A stretch of 64,000 nucleotides of DNA from Gossypium raimondii (lineage: Eukaryota > Streptophyta > Magnoliopsida > Malvales > Malvaceae). A model generated the notes under the pieces. It had not been told where the DNA came from and did no database searches. It worked only from the letters and a program-made list of their open reading frames with translations. The stretch lies in NCBI RefSeq assembly GCF_025698545.1, contig NC_068569.1, positions 18,600,001 to 18,664,000 of the forward strand. The letters are read 5' to 3'. Position 1 is the stretch's first letter; every line of letters begins with the position of its first letter. Positions 1 through 10,350 of this stretch are shown here, piece after piece. Made by a program: the position numbers and the translations under genes.

Positions 1-667
1 TTCTATGAGCTTTTGACGCTCAGAAGGCTCCAATTTGCCTTTCATCTTATTGGCAACATTATTCCTTTCCCCTCGAAGCCGCTCAACTTCCTGCAATCTG
101 TCAGCGAAAATTAGCTGACTACGCTATAAAATTTTTAGGAAAGAAGTCGCTTTCTTATTATCGGATTAATTTTGAAGATGAGTGACGGAAAAAAAGGAAA
201 TAACCTTTTGAAGATTCAACATTTTATCATAAAGTTGAAGCACAAGCTCCAAATTTGCATTGGAATTCCTATTCTTAATATTAACGGCAACGGCTTCTTT
301 ATTATCCCTTATCCACTTGAAATCTATTGCCGCATTCCACTGGGGCTTTACAACTACAAAGAATATATGCAAAATATCAGCAATAGAAATATATATATTT
401 TAACAAAAAGAGGAAGAATTTAATGTAATTACCTTTAATATCAGAGGTTTCTGCGGCGGGAGCAGCAGCCACAGCCGGAGCTGAAAGGTTTCTAATGAGA
501 ACAGAAAAGGGAGGCGCTTTTGGAGCAGAATGGCGGGAAAATAAAGCGAGGTTTAGGGTTTTAGGAAGTGTTCGGAAGATGAAGCGCGACGATGAAGATG
601 AGATTGGAATCGTCGCCAATTTTAGGGATTGGAACGTCGCCCCGCTTAAACGACACTGTAACGCCAT
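1..667 (-). CDS. SRS: Serine--tRNA ligase, chloroplast/mitochondrial (5' part only)
   Basis: Charges tRNA-Ser in plastids and mitochondria. Three exons are visible: 667-433, 353-205 and 90 down to base 1, where the gene leaves the window. The ATG at 667 opens a basic, Ser/Arg-rich stretch of about 80 residues with few acids, as expected of an organelle transit peptide. Exon 2 encodes [19 protein letters not shown] and exon 3 [19 protein letters not shown]; these are the start of the N-terminal helical tRNA-binding arm of bacterial-type class II seryl-tRNA synthetases. The catalytic domain lies outside. Splice sites are GT-AG; exon 2 uses the TTGTAG acceptor at 354-359 because it alone keeps the frame. 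Family match and transit peptide are recognised from memory of the Arabidopsis protein At1g11870. Confidence 0.9.
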
Positions 668-1430
668 GCCTTTCACCTCTGCCCTCAGCTTGCTTGCCTT
701 CTATAATACGAGACCGTCTATGGTTTCCTTATTTCTCAGTGAAGTTATCTTCTCTACTCCTAGAAACTATTTTCTAAAAAAGAGAAAATAAATTTAAGTT
801 AATCTAACCAATAGTATATGAACACGTGTTCATCTGCCTCGCGGGAATGGATTCAATAAGTAACAGTGACCAACGGCGTCGTTTTCACTGCCATTTTTAT
901 GTTTTTCCCAGTTAGCGGCGCAGAACGGCGTCGTAAAAGGATGTCTGCGCGACGAAGCGGAGTTGTTGAGAAAAAGGCGGCAAGGTTCAACTTTGTGGAC
1001 CAATAGGAAGCGAGTATCTCTCCGCGTTAATCCAGGAACGAATCCTTAAATGGGGATCTAAACCGTTCACAGGAAGCTCCAAGAAACACAGCACAAGCAA
1101 CTTTTAACCGTCCGATTTCGTATTCGTAACGTTATTTTCTTTTTTTGGTCCATATCCATCACCTATAAAATGGTCCACAATTTTTATTTCCCTATTTTAG
1201 ATTCTTGCCTTCAAGTTTCCGAGTCGTATCAGACGCTTTTCTCCCCTTCTCTGAAATTACCTTGCTATCGTTTTCTGGAAGAAAATTTTTTGAGGTAAGC
1301 GTAGTCGTTATTTTTCAATCTCCGTCTATTGATTTTAGTTTTTGCTCATAAATTTGGTAAAACATTTGAGATTTTGTTTTTCTGATTGGTGATTTTTTGT
1401 TAATTATTTGATTTGATGTGGTCAATATAG
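668..1430 (+). promoter_or_regulatory. Divergent promoter region, H3.3 TATA box and 5'UTR intron
   Basis: The 763 bases between the SerRS and H3.3 start codons must serve both genes. On the H3.3 side a TATA box (CTATAAAA) lies at 1163-1170. A leader intron runs from the GTAAGC donor at 1295 to the AG at 1429-1430, directly before the ATG; 5' leader introns are usual in plant H3.3 genes and absent from replication-dependent H3 genes. Two copies of AACGGCGTCGT lie at 872 and 924, the first extended to AACGGCGTCGTTTT. No TATA box is evident on the SerRS side. Confidence 0.7.
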
Positions 1431-2121
<691 letters not shown>

Positions 2122-2759
2122 TAAATTCACCTCTCTGATTTGCTTGTTTGTTGTTAGGATATTTGCTTTCTTTGATGTTTAATGAATTCAGAATGGTCTG
2201 ATGCTGTAAAAACCTTGACCTATAAATATAGTTTGTGCTTTTTATTACGAATCACGAAGAGATCTTATTGAAGCTAAGAACGAGAAGAAGTCGTATAAGA
2301 TTAAGGATTTTGTTATGTTTATGGCACATGAAAAGCAACCGCCTTGTTCCTTTGTTAACTACTGCAAGAATTCAACAACTTACGACTTTGAGGGTTTGTT
2401 AGAAATTGATTAAAAGCCCATCCATCTTTTTACCTAATGGTTTTGTGTCTTGACTCCACCTCTTATTTTTAATTATGTTTTAAATTTTGATTTAAGAGTT
2501 TCAATATGAGTTTTGCAAATTTTATTTATTTTATATATTTATATGACTTTTGAGAGTCGGTCTTTCTCCATTTATGAATTGCCCTTAGCGTGCCTATTGC
2601 TTTCTTAGCACCGACTTCGTAGTAAAAACAAATAAGACCATGCTGCTTCTTATTCTTGATTTGTAATCAATCGATTCGTTTAAAAAGTGAACAAGATTGT
2701 GGTCGGCAAAAGAAGGAACCCTAGAAATTTTCTTGCTAAATTAGCGGACGATTTCGTGC

Positions 2760-3331
2760 TATCAAAGCAGACTAAAATCCGTCTTAACAATTATGGATTG
2801 CCTGAACCCAATATCGTCAAAGTACTGTTTCAACATCTAAAACATTCTTGAAAAGACCGACCGATTTCGAGAAGACGGTGGAGAAAGTGAAGGAAATGGG
2901 CTTTAATCCTCCAAGCATGTCATTCGTATTAGCCGTCACTGTCTTGAATTTCATGCCTAAATCTCCGTGGGATAGAAAACTAGATGTGTATAAAAAGTGG
3001 GGTTGGTCTGAAAAATAGGTAATAGAAGCTTTTCGAAAGAATCCTTCGTATATGATAGTGTCTGAGGAGAAAACAGCGAGGAGAATGGATTTTCTTGTGA
3101 AGGTAATGGGATTCCACCTCGGTTATTGCCAGGCGCCCCCGTGTTTTAACACAAAGCTTAGAGAAGAGGATTGTTTCGAGGGGTTTGTTTGTTAGAGATT
3201 TGTTGTCAAAGGGTTTGGTTAAGAAGGAATTGAGCGTGCAGGCACTGTTCGAGGCTTCAGAAAAGTCGTTCATTGACAAGCTTGTGAATCGCTACAAAGG
3301 AGACGCCCATGAGCTGTTGGAAGTTATATAA
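2760..3331 (+). pseudogene. mTERF-family pseudogene (3' part)
   Basis: Plant mTERF proteins are organelle-targeted helical-repeat proteins acting in plastid or mitochondrial transcripts. Translated pieces match the family's C-terminal half: NNYGLPEPNIVKVLFQH, VEKVKEMGFNPPSMSFVLAV, then WDRKLDVYKKWGWSEK followed by a TAG where the family has an acidic residue, then VIEAFRKNPSYMIVSEEKTA. From about 3120 the match moves to another frame (LEKRIVSRGLFVRDLLSKGL, FIDKLVNRYKGDAHELLEV) and ends at TAA 3329-3331. There is thus at least one nonsense change and one frameshift, and no 5' half or start. I recognise nothing in 2122-2759; it may hold more eroded mTERF sequence. Confidence 0.85.
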
Positions 3332-3499
3332 ACAAAAATTGGAGCTTCCAATAAACGGAACCTGGAGCTGGAAGAGTGAGTCACTAGGCAGAGAATTTTA
3401 ATGTCTTCCCGGTCCACCTCTACATATTTGGTAACCATTGGCATTAACCACTGTTCGATCATGGTATCAATTCTTGGCTTTATGGAGGTTCCCATTGTG

Positions 3500-3800
3500 G
3501 ATATGTGGAAAAAGCCTACAGTGGGCTTTCCTAAGCTCGACGTGGATGCAGGGCGTGGGAGAGATGGGAGTTGCTTAGGTTACTCCGCAATCCTTAGAGA
3601 TGCTGCTGGTGGTTTCATTGCTGCACGAAGCTGGGCCATATATGGTGGGGTTCGGATGTTTTCATAATGGAGACTATGGCAATGCTTTTAGGAGTCAAAT
3701 GGCTTCTCGAGCTTCAGTAAGAAACGTTGAGATTGAAAGTGATGCTCTTGTTGGTATTATATTGCATTACAGTACAGGCAATGATCAGATCATTTCAAGC
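3500..3800 (+). pseudogene. RNase H-like domain fragment (RVT_3 type)
   Basis: Reads MWKKPTVGFPKLDVDAG, LGYSAILRDAAGGFIAARSW, then after a frame change METMAMLLGVKWLLE and VEIESDAL. This is the arrangement of the plant RNase H-like domain found at the C-terminus of LINE ORF2 and in many free-standing plant copies: WxxPxxGxxKLNxDA, RDxxGxFIAAR, EAxAxxxGxxxA, ExDS. The frame is broken near 3660. No reverse transcriptase or poly(A) lies beside it, so it is either a stray LINE 3' piece or a decayed single-domain copy. Confidence 0.75.
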
Positions 3801-3926
3801 TTGGGCAATCTAATAAGTGAAATGAAGCCGAGTGCACTCTTCTCTTTTTTCCATGAAAAAACAAAAAGAATTGTATGCTTAACTCTCTTACTCTGCTCTT
3901 ATATGTACTTTCGATCCTTATTCTGA

Positions 3927-4431
3927 GTCAAAAGAAAAAATCTCTATTTGACAGGACTTCTTCCTATACCTATGAAATCCATTAGACCCAGAAATGATAC
4001 ATTGGAAGAATCTTTTGGGTCTTCCAATATCAATAGGTTGATTGTTTCGCTCCTGTATCTTCCAAAAGGAAAAAAGATCTTTGAAAGCTGTTTTCTGGAT
4101 CCGAAAGAGAGTACTTGGGCTCTCTTAATAACTAAAAAGTGTATCATGCCTGAATCTAACTGTGGTTCACAGTGGTGGAGGAACTGAATCGGAAAAAAAA
4201 GGGATTCTAGTTGTAAGATATCTAATGAAACGATCGCTGAAATTAAAATCTCATTCAAAGAAAAATGTATCAAATATCTGGAGTTTCTTTTTGTATATTA
4301 TATGGATGATTTGATCCGCAAGGACCATGATTGGAAATTGTTTGATCGTCTTTCTCCGAGTAAGAGGCGAAACATAATCAACTTGAACTCGGGACAACTA
4401 TTCAAAATCTTAGTGAAAGACTGGATTTGTT
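3927..4431 (+). pseudogene. Nuclear copy of plastid DNA (NUPT): ycf2 N-terminal fragment
   Basis: Translates to [67 protein letters not shown] and others, the N-terminal region of plastid Ycf2, an essential AAA-type protein of the chloroplast import motor. About 500 bases match nearly without gaps, and the match stops abruptly at both ends. The frame carries stops (for example after WWRN and after KDWIC), so it is non-functional. Many amino acid changes against my memory of Ycf2 point to an old insertion. The next segment, 4432-4580, is not plastid ycf2. Confidence 0.92.
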
Positions 4432-4951
4432 AGGTTTGGTTAATACGCACACTTTTCTACAGTCAGATTGCAGCAATTGTTCAAGTTCTGGATAAGGTCC
4501 ATACTTACAACCTTCGGTGTTACAAGGAGCTATGGAGTCGTGCCAAAACGGTGAAGAGTTGATAACCATTAAAGAATAGAAAACTAAGGAATAACAATCA
4601 CAAAGTTAACATTCTTTTTATTATAGTAAGAGTTACGCAATAACCTGAAACTGAATGACGGCTGCACCAGACAAAAAAAAAAAGAAATAAAACGGGTTCC
4701 AACATGGGAACCGATGAGCAATGAATTTCCATTTATGAGCAACACAATTGTATGGTCCATTGATCTAGTCTAAGCTAGGGTACACGCCAAATTTTATTAT
4801 TAACTCATCCTTTTCAAATTGGATATTTCCTGAGAAATTCTGCTTTCATCCTGGAAATTCATCTGTGGTTCAATTGTAACGGTTTGATATAACAGAGGAA
4901 AAAAAAAGTCAAAACAGGGATTTTTCGGCTACAATAGGGGTACCATCCCAT
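4432..4951. other. Spacer between the ycf2 insert and COX6b
   Basis: 4465-4560 on the plus strand is open and reads VLDKVHTYNLRCYKELWSRA before a stop; it looks like an exon fragment but I do not recognise it. The rest is the AT-rich 3' flank of the COX6b gene on the minus strand. Confidence 0.4.
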
Positions 4952-7900
4952 CTAGAGAGGACCTGGAAAAGTACCATTCTCCCTTTGCTCATTCCATCGA
5001 TCTATCTGAGCAACACCAAAAGAGAAAAAAAGAGTAATTGTAAGCGTAAGAAGCCCACAAATGGTAAATAAACCAACTAATCAACTTTGCATTAAGGATG
5101 AATATTAAAAAAAACTACGCATTAAGGATGAAACTTCTACTGACATATGAAGATAGAATATACTAATACAAGCAGCCAACTATACAGCAGATTTCATTAT
5201 ATGATTCAGTCTCAGAATGTGGAACATATTAGACTAGTTCAAATAGTTTAAACAGGGACTGTAAGTGGATTAATCAAAGCATAATATCTTTTCCCCATGC
5301 CTCGTTAATTAGACCACCCATTAACGCTAGAAAGTAACTTTCTAATAAAATTGAATTGCCAAAGAGTAAATATTTCATTACTGCATCTTTGCTTTTTGGC
5401 TGAATTCTATTGTGATTCTTCTTGTTATTAGGTTGTAATAAAAATCTCTAAATCAACTGGCAATACACAGTCATAGGTCCTAAGGGTCTCCTTGTAATAT
5501 AGCTGAGTTGAGTTGATCTAATGCCAGAGTCGAGCTTGGCTCGACTACAAACCTCAAGGCTTGAAGCTCAACTTAACTTAAACAAACATTGTTTTTCTTA
5601 CTAGAGCTTGGCCCCTAATTTACTCGGCAGCTCAAGCTAGACTCGAATAAATAGAGAAATTAAAATTATATTTTTGTCATTTACTTATATGTACATATTC
5701 AGTATATACAGGCTTAATTAGGCACACGAGATTCTCAAATAGGGTAGTAAAATACTATAACTCAGGTTGACTTGTTACACAAGTAGCTCGAACGTTTGAA
5801 CTCATCTAGATAATGAACAAGTCATGCATGAGTATTCACCAAAATGAGCTCAAATAGCTTGAGGCATTTACATTTTACACCATAGTACTTCCTATACTGG
5901 AACAGTTGATTTAGTCTTCTCTAATTCACTAGTTTTAGTTCAACCGAAATCAACCATAAGATTTAGGTCAAAAACCAATTAAAAGATTTGGACCATCATA
6001 TTTTTAGGCTACCATAGAAGAACATACTTCTCTTCTCCAGTGTAATTTAGGAAATTTAGGGTGCATGGAAAAAACCACCAGTTACTACAATATGCAAGTT
6101 TGGTCTATATTTGGATTAAATCAAGTTGAGCTCAGGGTTCATGGTAGCTGGTAGGTTTTAACAGTTATACGTTAAAAGTGATTGAACTAATTCTCTCAAC
6201 TCGTCTTTGACAGTCCTTCCAGATCAGATTATCAGTAACTAATGTTCACATTTTACAGTATTTATCAAAAAGATAGGGTTCATAAGGCATTTCCTAATTC
6301 ATGCATGTAATAAGAGTCCCAAACAGAAGCCATGCAATAACAGTAAAAACCAATTACGCAACTTATCATAACAAAGAGAAATGTATTATGGTTCTTAGAA
6401 GAAAATACATACCCATTCTCCAGGACACAAGGCGCGATAATATTTTGCAAACTTATCACACTCTGGAGCACCTTCTCCTTTTGCAGCTACACAACTGTAT
6501 AAGAAGAAAGGATAAGGACAGGTCAAGAAGCATTGCCAGAAGAAACAAACCCTTATACCTCCATAAGATACAAAATAATTAATAAGTTTAACTCACCGGT
6601 GGTACTCAATATATCGTGTGAAGCAATGCCTTGTTTGGTTCGTAGTTGGGAAGCGGAAATCCGCTGGGGCAGTCTCAAGCTGAATAAAGAAAATGCATCA
6701 CTCTATGTTATTGAAGCAGTCTAACATGTAAAAATGAGTTCCCAATACACATAAAGAACTGGAGGGAGCAGATATGAAGTTCATAATAAAGATGTTCAGC
6801 AGGGTAACCTTTATCTCTGGAGTTTCCTCAGAGTCACCCGAGTTTTCCTCTGCAGCATCTTCACCACTGTTCCCAGTAGCAGGATTTGCTTCAGTGCTTT
6901 CTTCAGCAGCAGGAGGAGGGGCCTCAGTGCTTCCCTCAACTGGATCGGCAGAAGTCTCCTCCAATTTCTCAGTTACAACATCCCCAGAACCAGTGGCTGC
7001 ATTTACAGGATTTTCAACCTCTTTTGCTTCTGCTGGTTTTGTAGTCACATCTGATTTTTCCTCTTTCTCCTGAAGTGCATATTGCTATATGTCCAAACAT
7101 TCAAGAACAATAAGTTTCAAGCATAATCAGGTAATTGCTCTCACCATATACGAACAAATACACAGAATGAGAGAACTTAGTACCAGCTCAGCTACACTGA
7201 AGGTTTTACAAGCATAAAAAGTAGGAATTTCAGTAAAGTTATCTGTACAAAAACTTAGAAACCCAATTCACCATGTTAAGACATTACTGTTCACACACCA
7301 TACTCATAAATGAATTTGCTTGCACTTCTGGCAACCGTGCTACCATGAATTGAGATCACCCTAAACCAGCAAAAACTATAGCTGTTCTTCGGATGCTTAA
7401 GCCACCGAAAATTTTGGTCAGAAATTCCAATCGATCCAAATATTCACTTGCTTAAGCACCATATCTAGTAAAAGACACATCAGACTTTGCCTCAAAATAT
7501 TAGAATGAATCCCCTAAACTCAACAAGGCGACAAGAAAAAAATTGGTAGAATCTTAAGGAAAACTATAGAGTAACTTCATTGAGTTAATTTAGTCGAAAA
7601 CTTGGAAAAGAAATTAGATAATTACATGTTCAGGATCATGCTCAAGAAAATTGGACGTCAATTATATTCGACAACAAAGCATAATCAATCTAGGTTTAAT
7701 CAAAACCAGAGTCTCAAAAACTTAAAAAGCTAATATGTTTTATCCACCAAATTATTTTAATTTTCATCAGCACAACTCTCTCAGATCTGTTACATTTCAA
7801 CCAAATTAAATTAAACTAAAGTCTAAAAAACGAACTTGAAGTGCCAGAAACAGCCAAAAAATTGTAAAGACAACAAAAGCAACGGAGATCGAAATTCGCA

Positions 7901-8040
7901 ACATCTACAAGGATTAAAATAAAGTAATAAAATTGCATATTTCAAAGAAATGAGAAAAAGAGAGAGGTTAAATCAGAGAGAATAAAAAGAAAAGGTACCT
8001 CGGAAAGGGAAAGGGGTTTTTCAGTTTGAGCATCCGCCAT
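4952..8040 (-). CDS. COX6B: Cytochrome c oxidase subunit 6b (COX6b-1-like)
   Basis: Small intermembrane-space subunit of mitochondrial complex IV. Exons 8040-7999, 7084-6809, 6679-6597, 6494-6413 and 5005-4952 give 178 residues. The conserved domain is in exons 3-5: CFTRYIEYHRC is a Cx9C motif and CDKFAKYYRALC a Cx10C motif, the disulphide pair of the CHCH fold imported through Mia40. The end IDRWNEQRENGTFPGPL is typical. Exons 1-2 add about 106 residues rich in E, P, A, T and S (for example PEIK, EESTEANPATG), an acidic extension known in plant COX6b-1 but absent from the short isoforms and from animals. Intron 4 is 1.4 kb. All junctions are GT-AG and the frame is complete. Confidence 0.95.
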
Positions 8041-8490
8041 TGCGGGAAGAGGACGATCGTCTGTTCCTTCAGTTGGCGAGTTCTAGTTTGGGGGAAATCC
8101 AAGCCAACGCAGGATAATATGGCGATAGATGGGCGGCTAGGTTAGGATTTCAGCTTTTTACTGCGGCAGTGAAAATTTTAAAGGAAATAAATAATAAAAG
8201 AGGAAAGAGATAAATGAGTTGACGAGCGTATGCCACGTATTACGCTCTGTTTACTATTTTGGCTGGCTGGCTGGCTGTTCTGTGGGTAGAAACTTTTAGA
8301 AGGTAGAAAAGGAGTTACTAGAACTCTGACTGATTTCTCTTTTTTTGACTGACTCAGCTGTTGGGCTGTTGGATGGCTGCTCCGCTCCAACATCTTGGGC
8401 CGACTATTATGACGTGTTAGGCTAGAAAGTTTAGCCCTTCTATTTTCTGACAATTAAAAAAATTACAAAAAAAAAACTTCCCAGTGAGTT
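8041..8490 (-). promoter_or_regulatory. COX6b upstream region with two site II motifs
   Basis: TGGGCT at 8362-8367 and TGGGCC at 8396-8401 are TCP-binding site II elements, a recurrent feature of plant nuclear genes for respiratory-chain subunits. They lie 320-360 bases upstream of the COX6b ATG. GGCT/GGCTG repeats occur at about 8260-8280. No clear TATA box is seen. The promoter is bounded on the far side by the LINE whose 3' end begins near 8502. Confidence 0.45.
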
Positions 8491-8809
8491 AAAATTATTT
8501 AGTTTTTATTTTTTAAACAACTGGCTTCCATTAACCAAGGGGTAAATAACCGTTACATCAGTTGAAGATAACAGCAAAAGCAATAATGACAAAGTAAAAC
8601 CCTAAAAGCAACAATAAATTACCACAAAGAAAAAACCCCCCAAACATCCCCTATAAACCAAAACGATGGTGGAAACCAGATGAATAATCTTCCTGAATTC
8701 TTCCTCAGCACTACTGCATGAAACTAGATGAACAAACTCAGAGAGAATCAGCTTTGATAACCTACAAGGAGTACAAGATAAACATTCCCCATTCCACAAA
8801 GCTAACTAT

Positions 8810-10350
8810 TGTTACCCATATCCCTATGTAACCACCTACGCCAGTCAGCGGCCACTATTCGATCTACCGCAGCCGGCGCTTCCTCTACCCAGTACATTGG
8901 CTCTGAGAACCGACGTCCTTCACCCGCAAGTGTCACGGACTTAGGATTTTTGCCTCACAATCTGTACGGCCTTAGGCAGTTTCTTACTCCCAAAAACGCC
9001 TAAGTCAACCTAACTCCCACAAGTTAAGGATTCAATCGAATTCCCCTTTTGAAAACAACACAAACGAAAGCACCTCGAAGATCAAATAGAGATGATCGAA
9101 GAACGAAATAAGAACAAGCCACAGAATATCAAGAACACAATAGAGAAATTAGTTTGAGTGAATACTCTCAAGAACTCTTATTACTCCTCAAACTCAAGTG
9201 ATTTACAATGAGGGGAGATGCCTCTATTTATAGTAGAGCCTTCCCAAATCCAACAGTACAGATCAAGTACATGAATGGCTAAGATTGAATGGTATCTACA
9301 AATCAAATCTCTAAGATTACAAAATTATATCTTCTAAGATTACATATCAAATCTACGATTGCATATCCTCGCAGATTATGTTTCCATATGTGACGAGAGC
9401 TTGTAGATGGGCCTTCAATCTCTTCAAGCAATGGGTTAGTCCGATCGGGCCAAATGACCTTCGTCCCACTTGATGGATCACACGAATGTGTCATGGTTGC
9501 GGGCTCCCATGCGCAACCCATGACATTCTCCCCCACCGAATCTAGTGACGTCCTTGTCGCGTCCTCCGCATGGTAACGATCCATCTTGTCTTGAAATTGC
9601 CATAAGGCTTCAGCGGGTTCCCAACTTGTCTCACTATCGGGGAATCCCTTCCATCGGACTATGTATTCATGTTGCGGTCGATAGTACTTCCGTCTGATCA
9701 CACGATCCCCCTCTATGTTTTCAACTTCTCTATCATAGGCGGCTTTTACCCCTATCGATGCTCGTTTGGACTTGTTTCATTTTGGGTCTTCTCCATCTTT
9801 ATGGAATGGCTTAAGCATATTCACATGGAACACTGGATAGAGTTTGAGTTTTTCAGGCAACTCAAGCTTGTAGGCCACCTTGCCTACCTTCTTCACAACT
9901 CGGAACGGCCCCTCATAACGTCGCACAAGTCCTTTATGCAACCCATTGTATCGCAAAATCAGGTGCAGTTTAGCAATGACAGAGTCACCAACCTGATATT
10001 GCACATCCCTTCGATTCTGATCCGCCCACTTCTTATTGCGCTTACTCGCCTTGTGAAGACAAGCTCTAGCCAAATCATTTTGCTCTTGCCAATCTCTCGC
10101 AAATCGATAGGCTGCTGGATTCGGTCCCGCATAACTAGTCGCAACAGCATTGGGTGTAAGTGGCTGTTGTCCTGTCACTATCTCGAACGGACTCTGGTTT
10201 GTCGCCCCACTTCTTTGCAAATTGTAAGAAAACTGAGCCACATCCAGCAACTTTGGCCAGTCCCTTTGTGTGGCACTCACATAATGCCGAAGATACATCT
10301 CCAACAACACATTCACTCGTTCAGTTTGCCCATCGGTTTGTGGATGCATG
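8810..10350 (-). mobile_element. Ty3/gypsy chromovirus 3' fragment: integrase end, chromodomain, 3' LTR
   Basis: A fossil piece on the minus strand. 10350-9780 encodes the end of integrase (HPQTDGQTERVNVLLEMYLR, then the GPY/F-type module YEGPFRVVKKVGKVAYKLEL). 9700-9560 encodes a chromodomain (YIVRWKGFPDSETSWEPAEAL), which marks the chromovirus branch. A purine-rich tract then precedes the LTR, which starts TGTCATGG at 9525 and appears to end GTAACA at 8810, about 716 bases. The 5' part of the element is absent; at 10350 it abuts a different LTR. Broken. Confidence 0.85.

Noticed and set aside
668-676. Upstream start for SerRS adding three residues
   Set aside because: The codon there is GTG; the first ATG is at 667.
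3944-4273. 109-codon minus-strand open frame
   Set aside because: Antisense of the plastid ycf2 fragment.
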